NCBI GenBank assembly: GCA_020002185.1
Contig: CM034537.1
Coordinates: 14,229,905-14,293,904, forward strand
Reading direction: 5' to 3'
DNA length: 64,000 bases
Source of the DNA: Paraescarpia echinospica
Taxonomy: Eukaryota > Annelida > Polychaeta > Sabellida > Siboglinidae
Within the stretch, counting starts at the first letter, position 1. Each line of letters starts with the position of its first letter. The position numbers and the translations under genes are program-made. Under the pieces are notes generated by a model. It had not been told where the DNA came from. It saw nothing but the letters and a program-made list of their open reading frames with translations, and searched no databases. Positions 45,330 through 60,200 of the stretch are shown one piece after another.

Positions 45330-45595
45330 CACAATTACAGTACTGTACAATGCGTAGATCAAAATCACAATCTTTGTAAGTCCACGACAGGTTACACAAC
45401 CCTGTGTGGGATCTTTTCTCCCTGGCATAAACACGAGGTAGAAGGTACATATCACATTTAGTGTCTCACCCAAAAGACACCTGTCATTGAAAACAACATT
45501 TCCCAAGCTTTGAACCAGCAGCAGATGCATTCAAACCCAGCCTCTCTTGTTTGCGAGTCGAGCGCTGTTACCACTGCACCACCGTTGTCGTCTAG
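45330..45595 (-). repeat. tRNA-derived SINE-like copy
   Basis: Minus-strand head GGTGGTGCAGTGGTAACAGC, B-box-like GGGTTTGAATGC, then GCTTGGGAAATG, GTGAGACACTAAATG, TTATGCCAGGGAGAAAAGAT. Body matches the copy at 11278-11510. Confidence 0.7.
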
Positions 45596-46848
45596 CTAGC
45601 ATCCAGGATAACTACAAGTGGACATGTACTCACAGCTGAATGTGTATTGAGTGGTTGGTTATATAAAGCTCTGTGGAGAAGTGAGGGGGGACTACCTTTG
45701 CCTGCCAGCCTCTCTGGTGTGGTCGCCTTGACTACTGCCGCTACAATGCAATCAACTTGACATGTCCGTTGTATCTCTGACACTCTCCAATTGGCATAGA
45801 TGAATATATGTGGGGTTAGCTTGTGTTGACATATAACACCCACATGTGGTAACATCCACACTTTGTGGTGACACACACTTGATATTAACACCCATGCTTT
45901 GTGTTAGCACCAACATTTATGTTGACACCCACATTTTATGTTAATATCCACAAAAACCCTGGTTCAATTCTTAATTGAATTGATAAAAAAAGTATGAATT
46001 TGAATTGTCTGATACCCGCAATTTATGTTAACATCCATATTTTATGTTAACACTAACGCCCCTTTTATTACACTCAATTTTTTTTATTAACAGTAACATC
46101 ACATTTCAATTATAATTATGTTATATGGTATAATGCCATTAAACAATATAGATCCAATTACATGTATGGATTTGTTAATCTACAGAGTGGCTATTTAATG
46201 AGATCTACAGCAAGGTCAGGCATTGAAATGTTCCATCATCAAATGGAATCCTCAAGGTTTTGCTGAAATCTACTTAACATGAAACATAATCATACTTAGA
46301 TCAATATAAGTCTGTTATTCAATGTTATATTATGTATTGTTGTGTTAAATATATATTTTATCCAAATTAGTGTTCCATTTTTGAAAACATATCTATGTAA
46401 ACACGGAATATGACTGTTTACTCCCAAACAATCCATCTTGCATACAGGAAATCGATCCAGTGTGACAGGGCTGCTTATGGGATTATGTAAGATTACATAG
46501 AGTGACCCTTGACCTTTGTTTTCTCAGTGCAAGGATGTGAGCCAATCATTATAATGACTCCTGGGAGCTACGTTGTCACAATCCTGCATCTTGGGCCTCT
46601 CTCCTTACCGCAAGAACAATGACAGGCCTCAGACACAAATTAACATTGATTTTGTAATCTATTGACACGGATGCTCAGTCGATGGGACTGTTTGATTTAT
46701 TGCGAAGTTCACAGAATACCTGGTATGACCAGTGACATCTTCAGCCAGGCAGATAGATACAGTGGTTACTGTATCAGATGGATTTGTTTTACAGTCGATT
46801 TTACCTTTGTTCTTTATAATGTTTCTGCAAGTTGCCAAACCATCCGTA

Positions 46849-47033
46849 CAGTGGGACCTGTCAATTAAGGTCACCTTTGGGACTGGACAAAAGTGAACTG
46901 AATAATGAGGTGACTGTGTTAGCGGGACTAATGTTCTATACTTTCCCTATATATGGAAATAATTTGGGACTGTTTTAGGGTGACCTTAATTGCAAGATTA
47001 CCAAGGTGGCCGTAGAGCAAGGTTCCAATGTGT
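46849..47033. mobile_element. MITE-like element, copy 3
   Basis: Starts CAGTGGGACCTGTCAATTAA after TA; ends near GAGCAAGGTTCCAATG. The interior shares ATAATTTGGGACTGT and AAGGTGGC with copy 2. The right end is mutated. Confidence 0.75.
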
Positions 47034-48286
47034 TATGTACAAAAAGTAAAATTGACTGTAAAACAAGAAAATGATTGATATACAATTGCTAGTCTGATGG
47101 GATGAGGCGTATCAACGCAATGATAGATTTGTTATCTGCGAAAAACTTTAATATGGTGGAAATAGTCTAAGCTGATGAGCAAATGGATGGATGGTTTTTT
47201 GGTATTGGATGCTATACACCAGGGGTACATGCTTTAATGATGAACTTTACTGTCATATCTGTTTTATATTGTTCCTTTTATCTGTATTACACAATATGTA
47301 ATTAGTATCAAGGTAATATGGGTGGTATGGTGATCTAAGTTGTTTTTTAATTGATACATTAGCCTGGTTTAAAATGTAAACTTTATTTACTGCTTTTGTC
47401 ATATTCATTAAAATGGCGCGTCGATTCTGTTAAACATTGTGGGGAAAATATACGGTTATGTACACTTATTTGTAAAATGTTTAATATATTGACATAAAGG
47501 GGATGTAATTGTTGATTATATATGTCTGTCTCAATGCACAGTTATTCTACCAATTTGCAAATCACCATCAGTCCATGCCTTGTGGTATGCATAGTAGATA
47601 TAGTTGATGCAGTATTTAAAGAAGAATATTTAATGAAAATATATAAATAAATGCCTCATTAATACATCCATACATTACTACAGTCGTGTTGTAGAACCGG
47701 GCCAGCATCCAAAGCCTGGTTCCTGTTGATGATGGTAATTAGGAAGTTGATCCATTAGCCCAGGGAACTCATCAACATCAGTTGTGACAACATTGATTTA
47801 TGCTTCCTAGCTGAAAATTACTGCACTCCCAGCTAACAGGTTAGCCTCGGGGATTAGCAAGTATTGATTTGCTTATTATAATTAATGTGGATAGAAGTAA
47901 TATAATTTAAATCATTACCGTGTTTTCAGTTAATTGCATGGTTTTCAAATTCTGAGCATCAATATATATATATCCACAAACAGTGTGTGGTTTCTCCACA
48001 TTAACAACAGGAGGAATTTTGAAAAGATTATATATAATGAGGTCATTAATATACAGCAATTCTTGTGCAAAAAATATTCATTTTGTATGACAGTCTAAAG
48101 TAAGTAGATCATGTAACATTGCTTTTAATGCAAATGTATACCTTACATTATTGAACATAATTAAACAAAAAGCAAAAAGCCCAATGAACATGGATGCAAA
48201 TGGAGTTCTAACATGTAAAGCATTTTAATTATATAATTATACCCACTCATTTGAAATTGATAATATAATGTGGTACAATGTTTCAG

Positions 48287-51200
48287 GTGACACACCATAA
48301 AGTGCCAGGATGTCGTCGGTGAAGGTCGCAGTGAGGGTGCGTCCCTTCAACAAGCGGGAGTTGAACCGCGACTGCACCTGTATTATTTCCATGTCAGGAT
48401 TCACCACAAGTAAGTATTTTATTTGACATTAATTTTTAAGAAAGTGGAAGATAAGTATTACATTTTTTGACATTCAATTCCAAGAAACCGGAATATATGT
48501 ATGAGTAGCAGTATAACATTTTATGCCCAGAAACCTCACTTTGACAATTTTGCAGACATATATTTGAGGAACGCAATGTACACTTTAACCATGCATTTTA
48601 AAGGAAACTTGCTTATTTAGTCACCTGGGATCGTCATCTCAAACCATGGATGCGCATGGTATTAGTTTTACTTTTAGTCATTTAACAGAAAGTTTGCTGA
48701 ATCAGATGTTCATTTCACCCCACTTACTTACTTACAATCTTGATTCAATTCCAGGAACTTGCAGTTAGCCTCGCCTGCCACCACAACAGCTATGTTTACT
48801 ATTTGAATGTTCGATATACAATTATACATTTTGTATGTGCAACATTCAAATTATGGACAATATTTCGCTCTTAATAAATATGATTTTACAGGCACTGCTG
48901 GGCAGCATACCTTCAGCATATTTATTTGATAGTAGTAAGAACATCATATTAAAAAATGAAGAACTGACAAGCCCAGTTTAAACTGTGCATATTTGTATTT
49001 ACTGGTATAGAAGTACTAAAATTTGCTTGGTAAAAAATGTAATGAAAAGTTGGTAGCCTGTACCAATTTTGAAACAACCACCCATCATCCTTCAAAGTCC
49101 CCATATGTCATGGTTTATTAATAGTCCTACAAAACATGCTTATTCCCTCTTGAAGAACAACTAATCAGTCTACACTGCCTTCTCGTGATATTAATTCCGT
49201 TTGAAAATAGAATGCAGAAGCCGTTTGATTGTCTTCTCTATATTTGCTGATGGGATATCTTAATGGAGATCGTGCGGAGTGCTGTGGCTGGCATTGTTTT
49301 TACACGCATGGCTCACATGTTAGGTGGGAGCGATGTGCAGATGCGTGTCATTGTCTTGCAAATTGTTCATACAGAAATAGATGGATGTTGTACAGGGGAC
49401 GTCGGTGGATCAAGGCATAGCACAAAAAAAATGTCAGCTGCACCTCCATTGAGGCTCAACAAAAACCTACAAACTATACCCTCTTTCTAGCCCCCTACCC
49501 TCCAAGTACACCCACTTGATGCTCACCAAAAATATGGTTAAAAGGGGGAGGTTTTACTTCAGAAATGAGGGTTTGCAAAAGGGGGTTTGCATGAACATTG
49601 GTAAGAGTTTTGTAAAAATAAAAGTGGTTCATACAGTAAGAAATACATGCGTATATAGTTATGTATAAAAATAGATAGAAAGAAGAAAACTAAATATAAA
49701 ATTTAAGCACAGTGCAGCAGGAACAGTCAATTCTCAATGGTACGTCCAATGGAAGTGGTCATGGTTTATTCTCTGTCCAGGCTTATCAAAGAGTGTAAGT
49801 CATGACTTGACTTTGTACGATGGATTAGTGGGAGATTTTAGTGCTCTCATTAATCTCTTAAATGGATTTAGCTTGCTAAATGGACAATGCATAAATGAGG
49901 TGAATTTGTGGAAAAGGTTACCGGAAATACTCCAGCATACATATGACATTGTTTGATTTGGGGAATGAATGATACTGATGTTGTCACCTGGTTGCAGGAT
50001 ATTCGAAAGATAAAATCTGTGCTCGTGTTATATGGAAACACGAATGCGGAATGTCAGTGATTCCTATGTTAAGTCATAATTTAATATAAAAATAAAGGAT
50101 TGCATTATCATACCTTTATTGGATCATAAATATGCCCTGCAGCTGTTGGTAATTTTCTCAATGTTGCCATTAGTAGACATTAGGAAACAAATCATCCTAG
50201 ACAGAATATTGGTTTCAATCAATGAGTATTGGCCGATTGCCAACACGAATCCATCACAGTCTCTTCTCCTTTAAATATTCATGGTTGGCACATAAAGTGC
50301 TGCTTCGGTTTACGACATAATGCATTTATTAGCCGCCTCTCGGGTTATGACTTCTGGCACTTTGCTTTGCTGATCTTAAATCACGATGATGTCACTAGAA
50401 ATATTGCCATTCAGTTAAATGATCTTCCACTGCTAAAATAGGCTTGTTGGTTTTTTCTTTGTATTAATATAGTTTAGGGCAGAAATTACATGATAAGTGG
50501 TAAAATTGTGCTTAACATATTATTGTACATACATACCCGGGTATGTATACATATAATATATCTTTGTATCTATTTAGATTTATTACTTTTTCTTTTGATT
50601 ATTAATGACAGTCATCAACAGTGTTGTTTAATCAGCCAAAATTATGTTTTGTCAGCCACATGTCTTCATCACATGTCTTCATCACATGTCTTCATCACAT
50701 GTCTTCATCACATGTCTTCATCACATGTCTTCATCACATGTCTTCATCACATGTCTTCATCACATGTCTTCATCACATGTCTTCATCACATGTCTTCATC
50801 ACATGTCTTCATCACATGTCTTCATCACATGCAGTAGACTCAGTATTGATATTTACGTGCGATCTAGGGTTTCGTAATCATATCATGGAATAAGACGCCA
50901 TGTAATCCATCTGTATATGAGGCCACAGTGCAGGAATTTATTAGTTGGCTAGAGACCCAATAAAATGTATCTGTCATGTATGGAAGAAATGGAGAAGAAT
51001 TTGTCATGCTGGTTTACAGAACGTAGAAGCGCCCACACAAATTTTTGATTAAGAATATTCATGACATACTCCATTTTCGGTGATGTGCAATGACCAATAG
51101 ATTTGATGTAATTTGGAGGTCAATTTAAGATGTGCCAGTGACAACGTACGTACGTCGACGGTCGTTCGCTGGAAATGGCAATATAGAAACCATCACTCGG

Positions 51201-54200
51201 ACATTCATTATAGATATGCAGCATCATGCCATAATTACCTACATGGACACCATTGTAATAGGTGTTTTTCTGACAGCTTTTAGAGTCACGGATCATGCAG
51301 GATGGTGTTATTAATATTGATCACGGACGCACACGAAGTGTTCAAGTGTTGTTCACGGCTTAGCTTCCTGCTGACGCACTCGGCTATGGCGTTTGTTTTA
51401 TTAGGTTGTTCTGATTTATCGCTCATCCCCTGAAGTGATGTAGATGTCTCCTCTGGAGTCTGTACACCACGGACAGTGTGACTCACAGGGCCAGACGGAG
51501 CTGCTAGATATATTCCAATAGATGGCTGCATGCTGAGTAGCTCATACCAGACACACGCTGAACAAATAAGCATGTGTCATGATCACCGAAACTGATTGAC
51601 AACTAAAAACAACACGCTGTGTGAATCTATCATGTGGTGCTGGTAGACAGGAGGTAATTTTCTCAACAATACTTCTGTAATTATGGTTTTTACATCGGAT
51701 GTATATGTATTGGACTCTCTATTGAGAGAGTGCGGTTTTCAATCATCTTGCTGCCATGTCATAGTACTGGCAGTTTTGTTGGTTGCATATTTCCTCAGTT
51801 TGCAGAGCTGTGTAAATTAGTGCCTGGCTGAATGATCCCCAGAAAAGTTGAGTTTTTGAAAGAACAGTTCTTCCAAGGAGTGCCATATAAAGTGCTTTGC
51901 ACATTCCTGTATAGTATATACCAACAGACTGAAAGTCAGGGATGCACAGACTGACAGTCAGGAATGCAAAGACTGACAGACTGACAGTCAGAAACCGACA
52001 GTTTGACAGTCAGAGATAGAGATGGACAGATTTGACAGTCCGAGACGCACAGACTAACAGGTGCACAAACCGTAGATTTGTCAATCTTCTCAAGCCTAAT
52101 GAACAGTCTAAAATAACTCGAAAACATATTAGTTTCTATTCAGTTGCCATTGTTAGCTAGATATGTCAGTTCTCTTTTTGCACATATTCATGCTGCTAGA
52201 CTATCAATGACGAGTCACCCACTTATAGGAGAAAATGTCCCTGCCGTGACATCTTTGCATCTGGTTAATACGTGAACCAATCAACTCCAGCCGAGCACAA
52301 GGTCGATTAACACCTGACACGATCTCACTCACAGCGATTACAATAATTTCACTTGCTATATCAACTTAACCTCAAATGACCCCAATTGACCTACAAACCC
52401 ACTGACCCCAGGTCAGTGATCATCATCTGATCTAGCGCTGTCAGTGGACACAGGCATTTTACATCTTCCCTCTGAGTGACCGTTGGCATTTTACATCTTC
52501 CCTCTGAGTGACCGTTGGCATTTTACAATCGGTGTTTGGGCTGTTTAGCACTCGCAGCCTACAACATGTTGATTGGTGGGACCCATGATATAGTTTCCCT
52601 CTGTGGATTCCTGTCTCCCTCTGATCTCTGTTGTCCTTGGTATCGATTCATGCTAATGGCTCCAATAAATGGCGTGTGACGACCGATGTCGTTATGACAC
52701 GCATCGGGCCAGAAACAGAGCAGACTTAAGATGATTCATGTCCTTTGTTTGGGGTCTTCGCTGTGACATTAAACGGTTGCCATGGCGTTGCATGGATGAC
52801 GGTGCTCTGTCTCGGATAAATAGGTGTCAGGTAATGAACACGGTTTAATTTTGTCGCGCTCGCTGTGTGACTGTCACACTGTCATTCTGCTTGTCAGGAA
52901 TGTCCTGCTCCTCTTGACATTTCAAACAAGTGTGACATTCATTACATTATCATTTATGATCACTTTATTGCTTATAGGAAAAGTAATTAACATGGAGAAA
53001 AGGTGGACAGTAAATGAAGGCAGCTCCACTCGTACAGTTTCTCTGTCAGTGTGTAGTTAGTTTGAATTTTCCAGTGAGATATCTATGCCACTCAGGTTTC
53101 AACGTAGAGTATTCGATTGTGTAAATCAGTGAAGCCCTGCCATGGCAATATAATGTCTAAATACAAAGTTATTTGATATGGGAAGGCCATGCATAGATAA
53201 ATAATTGTAAAAAAACACATTTATTCTCAGGAATTTAGCTAATTTAGTTATGTAGATAAATGGTTTGATGTTGTCTTTCATTTGGCACTTGTGAAGTGAT
53301 CACAAAGTGGTTCTTTAAGGCCACAGGTACCAGAAGACTAGAACTGCATGGGTCCAGGGAGTTCGGTGGTGGTGTGAGGTAACCCTTTGAATGTTAAAAA
53401 GTGTGGGAGTTTACTAGGTCATGTGAGCTATTCAGCTTCTTCTTCCCCTTGCTCCTTTGTGGGGTGGGGTGCACGTCACTTGGTAGCTTCGTCTACTTTT
53501 CTTATCAGTTCTTTCCACCTCTCTCTCTCTCATCCGCAATGGCCATCCATTCATGACTGTTCACGTCAACCCTCCCCAGGTCTCGTTTTATGCTGTCGTT
53601 CCATCTCAGCCTTGGTCTTCCTCTCCTTCGTCTGCCACCCTCTTCTACTTTCCATGCTCTTTTCACCAGTCTGTCTTCACCCATTCTATGTACATGTCCC
53701 GCCCATCTCATTCTGTTACCGGCTACTTTCCTCTTTAGGTGTTTTTTCATTCCAATCTCCTCTCTCAATTCCTTCATCTTCCTTCTATCCTCTTGCGTTA
53801 CTCTACATATTCTTCTGACCCAATTGTTTTCTGCTACCTGTAGTTTCTCCTGTCTCTCTGTCAGTGGCAGTGTTCCCAACCCATATATACAGGCTGGTAC
53901 AACACAGGCTTCCAACACATTTCCTTTCAGTTGTTTCTTCAGTTTTCTGTCCCACATAATGCCTTCTACCCTCTTCCATGCTGCTGCTCCTGTTTGCACC
54001 CTCCTCTGTATTTCTTTACTACTCCTTCCATCCTCACACACTGTACTGCTCAGGTATACAAAGCTGTTCACTTGTTGAATGGTCTTTCCATCAACAACTA
54101 CATGCAGATCTACCTCCTGTTCACCTATCTACATTACTTCAGTCTTCTCCAGATTCATTCGGAGGCCGTGTTTTCTGAAGGGGTTACTCCATTCTTGCAA

Positions 54201-57200
54201 TGCTTTCTGTAGTTCCTCTTTGTTATCAGCCACCACTGTTAGGTCGTCTGCATACAGTATCTTCTTAAGTTCTTCATGCTCCGATATCTTTCCACTGATC
54301 AGGTTCATCACCACAAGGAAAACCAGGGGACTCAAGGCATTTCCCTATCTGAGTCCGACTTCCACTCCAAATTGTTCCGATGTTTCTGCTTCAACTCTCA
54401 CTACCGCTGTTGTCTCCTTGTACATTTCCTCCACCATTCTGGCTTCTCCTTCTCCAACCTCCATCCATCTCATGACTGCAAATGCGAGTTCTCTCGGCAG
54501 GGGGTCAAATGCCTTTTCCAGATCTACAAAACCGAATGCTACATCCTTTTAAAATTCTGTCTTCTTCTCGATAATTTGTCTGATGGAAAACAATCCATCA
54601 TCTGTTCCTCTCCCTTTCCTAAATCCCAGCTGATTCTCTCCGATTTTGCTCTCCACTGTAAATGTGGCAGGGCTCATTATATTGATTAGGTTATGAATGA
54701 ACATTAGTGATTAGATGCTAGAGGAGTGGGTGATGACTTAAATGACATAACATGCAGGGGGCAACAGGGGGCAGGGCTGACCACCAGGTAGGGCTCATTA
54801 TATTGATTAGGTTATGGATGAACATTAGTGATTAGATACTAGAGGAGTGGGTGATTACTTAAATGACATAACATGCAGAGGGCAACAGGGGGCAGGGCTG
54901 ACCACTAGGTAGGGCTCATTATATTGAGTAGGTTATGGATGAACATTAGTGATTAGATGCTAGAGGAGTGGGTGATAACTTAAATGACATAACAGAAGGC
55001 AACAGGGGACAGGGCTGACCACCAGGTGACATAACATGCAGGGGGCAACAGGGGGCAGGGCTGACCACCAGGTATGGCTCATTATATTGATTAGGTTATG
55101 GATGAACATTAGTGATTAGATGCTAGAGGAGTGGGTGATGACTTAAATAACATAACATGCAGAGGGCAACAGGGGGCAGGGCTGACCACCAGGTAGGGCT
55201 CATTATATTGATTAGGATATGAATGAACATTAGTGATTAGATGCTAGAGGAGTGGGTGATGACTTAAATGACATAACATGCAGGGGGCAATAGGGGGCAG
55301 GGCTGATCACCAGGTAGGGCTCATTATATTGATTAGGTTATGAATGAACATTAGTGCTTAGATGCTAGAGGAGTGGGTGATGACTTAAATGACATAACAT
55401 GCAGAGGGCAACAGGGGACAGGGCTGACCACCAGGTGACATAACATGCAGGGGGCAACAGGGGGCAGGGCTGACCACCAGGTAGGGCTCATTATATTGAT
55501 TAGGTTATGGATGAACATTAGTGATTAGATGCTACAGGAGTGGGTGATGACTTAAATGACATAACATGCAGGGGGCAACAGGGCTCAGGGCTAACCACCA
55601 GGTAGGGCTCATTATATTTATTAGGTTATGAATGAACATTAGTGATTAGATGCTAGAGGAGTGGGTGATGACTTAAATGACATAACATGCAGAGGGCAAC
55701 AGGGGGCAGGTTTGACCACCAGGTAGGGCTCATTATATTGATTAGGTTATGGATGAACATTAGTGATTATATGCTAGAGGAGTGGGTGATGACTTAAATG
55801 ACATAACATGCAGAGGGCAACAGGGGGCAGGGCTGACCACCAGGTAGGGCTCATTATATTGATTAGGTTATGAATGAACATTAGTGGTTAGATGCTGGAG
55901 GAGTGGGTGATGACTTAAATGACATACCATACAGATTACAGAGGGCAACAGGGGGCAGGGCTGACCACCAGGTGACATAACATGCAGGGGGCAACAGGGG
56001 GCAGGGCTGACCACCAGGTAGGGCTCATTATATTGATTAGGTTATGGATGAACATTAGTGATTAGATGCTACAGGAGTGGGTGATGACTTAAATGACATA
56101 ACATGCAGGGGGCAACAGGGGGCAGGGCTGACCACCAGGTAGGGCTCATTATATTGATTAGGTTATGGATGAACATTAGTGATTAGATGCTAGAGGAGTG
56201 GGTGATGACTTAAATGACATAACATGCAGAGGGCAACAGGGGGCAGGGCTGACCACCAGGTAGGGCTCATTATATTGATTAGGTTATGAATGAACATTAG
56301 TGGTTAGATGCTGGAGGAGTGGGTGATGACTTAAATGACATACCATACAGATTACAGAGGGCAACAGGGGGCAGGGCTGACCACCAGGTGACATAACATG
56401 CAGGGGGCAACAGGGGGCAGGGCTGACCACCAGGTAGGGCTCATTATATTGATTAGGATATGAATGAACATTAGTGATTAGATGCTAGAGGAGTGGGTGA
56501 TGACTTAAATTACATAACATACAGGGGGCAACAGGGGGCAGGGCTGACCACCAGGTAGGGCTCATTATATTGATTAGGTTATGGATGAACATTAGTGATT
56601 AGATGCTAGAGGAGTGGGTGATGACTTAAATGACATAACATGCAGGGGGCAACAGGGGGCAGGGCTGACCACCAGGTAGGGCTCATTATATTGATTAGGT
56701 TATGGATGAACATTAGTGATTAGATGCTAGAGGAGTGGGTGATGACTTAAATGACATAACATGCAGGGGCAACAGGGGCAGGGTGACCACCAGGTAGGGC
56801 TCATTATATTGATTAGGTTATGGATGAACATTAGTGATTAGATGCTAGAGGAGTGGGTGATGACTTAAATGACATAACATGCAGGGGGCAACAGGGGCAG
56901 GGCTGACCACCAGGTAGGGCAGGGTTGACCACAGGTAGGCTCATTATATTGATTAGGTTATGGATGAACATTAGTGATTAGATGCTAGAGGAGTGGGTGA
57001 TGACTTAAATGACATAACATGCAGGGGGCAGGGCTGACCAACAGGTAGGGCTGATTATATTGATTAGGTTATGGATGAACATTAGTGATTAGATGCTAGA
57101 GGAGTGGGTGATGACTTAAATGACATACCATACAGATTACAGAGGGCAACAGGGGGCAGGGCTGACCACCAGGTGACATAACATGCAGGGGGCAACAGGG

Positions 57201-60200
57201 GGCAGGGCTGACCACCAGATAGGGCTCATTATATTTTGTTTAGGATATGAATGAACATTAGTGATTAGATGCTAGAGGAGTGGGTGATGACTTAAATTAC
57301 ATAACATACAGGGGGCAACAGGGGGCAGGGCTGACCACCAGGTAGGGCTCATTATATTGATTAGGTTATGGATGAACATTAGTGATTAGATGCTAGAGGA
57401 GTGGGTAGATTATATTGACATTAGTGATTAGATGCTAGAGGAGTGGGTGATGACTTAAATGACATAACATGCAGGGGGCAACAGGGGGCAGGGCTGATCA
57501 CCAGGTAGGGCTCATTATATTGATTAGGTTATGAATGAACATTAGTGATTAGATGCTAGAGGAGTGGGTGATGACTTAAATGACATAACATGCAGGGGCA
57601 ACAGGGGCAGGGCTGACCACCAGGTAGGGCTCATTATATTGATTAGGTTATGGATGAACATTAGTGCTTAGATGCTAGAGGAGTGGGTGATGACTTAAAT
57701 GACATAACATGCAGAGGGCAACAGGGGACAGGGCTGACCACCAGATGACATAACATACAGGGGGCAACAGGGGGCAGGGCTGACCACCAGGTATGGCTCA
57801 TTATATTGATTAGGTTATGGATGAACATTAGTGATTAGATGCTACAGGAGTGGGTGATGACTTAAATTACATAACATGCAGAGGGCAACAGGGGGCAGGG
57901 CTGACCACCAGGTAGGGCTCATTATATTTATTAGGTTATGAATGAACATTAGTGATTAGGTGCTAGAGGAGTGGGTGATGACTTAAATGACATAACATGC
58001 AGAGGGCAACAGGGGGCAGGTTTGACCACCAGGTAGAGCTCATTATATTGATTAGGTTATGGATGAGCATTAGTGATTATATGCTAGAGGAGTGGGTGAT
58101 GACTTAAATGACATAACATGCAGAGGGCAACAGGGGGCAGGGCTGACCACCAGGTAGGGCTCATTATATTGATTAGGTTATGAATGAACATTAGTGGTTA
58201 GATGCTGGAGGAGTGGGTGATGACTTAAATGACATACCATACAGATTACAGAGGGCAACAGGGGGCAAGGCTGACCACCAGGTGACATAACATGCAGGGG
58301 GCAACAGGGGGCAGGGCTGACCACCAGGTAGGGCTCATTATATTGATTAGGATATGAATGAACATTATTGATTAGATGCTAGAGGAGTGGGTGATTACTT
58401 AAATGACATAACATACAGGGGGAAACAGGGGGCAGGGCTGACCACCAGGTAGGGCTCATTATATTGATTAGGTTATGGATGAACATTAGTGATTAGATGC
58501 TAGAGGAGTGGGTGATGACTTAAATGACATACCATACAGATTACAGAGGGCAACAGGGGGCAGGGCTGACCACCAGGTGACATAACATGCAGGGGGCAAC
58601 AGGGGGCAGGGCTGACCACCAGATAGGGCTCATTATATTTTGTTTAGGATATGAATGAACATTAGTGATTAGATGCTAGAGGAGTGGGTGATGACTTAAA
58701 TTACATAACATACAGGGGGGCAACAGGGGGCAGGGCTGACCACCAGGTAGGGCTCATTATATTGATTAGGTTGTGGATGAACATTAGTGATTAGATGCTA
58801 GAGGAGTGGGTGATGACTTAAATGACATAACATGCAGGGGGCAACAGGGGGCAGGGCTGACCACCAGGTAGGGCTCATTATATTGATTAGGTTATGGATG
58901 AACATTAGTGATTAGATACTAGAGGAGTGGGTGATGACTTAAATGACATAACATGCAGAAGGCAACAGGGGGCAGGGTTAACCACCAGGTAGGGCTCATT
59001 ATATTGATTAGGTTATGGATGAACATTAGTGATTAGGTGCTAGAGGAGTGGGTGATGACTTTAATGACATAACATGCAGAAGGCAACAGGGGCAAGGCTG
59101 ACCACCAGGTAGGGCTCATTATATTGATTAGGTTATGGATGAACATTAGTGATTAGATACTAGAGGAGTGGGTGATGACTTAAATGACATAACATGCAGA
59201 GGGTAACAGGGGGCAGGGCTGACCACCAGGTAAGGCTCATTATATTGATTAGGTTGTGGATGAACATTAGTGATTAGATACTAGAGGGGTGGGTGATGAC
59301 TTCAATGACATAACATGCAGGGGCAACAGGGGGCAGGGCTGACCACCAGGTAGGGCTCATTATATTGATTAGGTTATGGATGAACATTAATGATTAGATG
59401 CTAGAGGAGTGGGTGATGACTTAAATGACATAACATGCAGGGGGCAACAGGGGGCAGGGCTGACCACCAGGTAGGGCTCATTATATTGATTAGGTTATGG
59501 ATGAACATTAGTGATTAGATGCTAAAGCAGTGGGTGATGACTTAAATGACATAACATGCAGGGGGCAGCAGGGGCCGGGGCTGACCACAGGTAGGGCTCA
59601 TTATATTGATTAGGTTATGGATGAACATTAGTGATTAGATGCTAGAGGAGTGGGTGATGACTTAAATGACATAACATGCAGAGGGCAACAGGGAGCAGGG
59701 CTGACCACCAGGTGACATAACATGCAGGGGGCAACAGGGGGCAGGGCTGACCACCATATTGATTAGGATGAATGAACATTAGTGATTAGATGCTAGAGTG
59801 GGTGATGACTTAAATGACATAACATGCAGAGGGCAACAGGGGGCAGGGCTGACCACCAGGTAGGGCTCATTATATTGATTAGGTTATGGATGAACATTAG
59901 TGATTAGATGCTAGAGGAGTGGGTGATGACTTAAATGACATAACATGCAGAGGGCAACAGGGAGCAGGGCTGACCACCAGGTGACATAACATGCAGGGGG
60001 CAACAGGGGGCAGGGCTGACCACCAGGTAGGGCTTATTATATTGATTAGGATATGAATGAACATTAGTGATTAGATGCTAGAGGAGTGGGTGATGACTTA
60101 AATGACATAACATGCAGAGGGCAACAGGGAGCAGGGCTGACCACCAGGTGACATAACATGCAGGGGGCAACAGGCGGCAGGGCTGACCACCAGGTAGGGC

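Larger units (their letters stand above)
41289..48286 (+). other. Probable first intron of the kinesin gene
   Basis: AT-rich, no supported coding exon. It contains TA microsatellites (about 43569-43592 and 43687-43715), a TG-rich tract (43980-44180), a SINE-like copy (45330-45595), a degenerate repeat of TTAACACCCAC-like phrases (45800-46080) and MITE copy 3 (46849-47033). Confidence 0.5.

Noticed and set aside
50490..50893. Serine/histidine-repeat open frames
   Set aside because: Shadow of the 13-bp repeat; all three frames are equivalent.
53590..54552. Plus-strand open frames of 93-162 codons over the LINE
   Set aside because: They are antisense to a recognisable reverse transcriptase and have pyrimidine-rich low-complexity translations.
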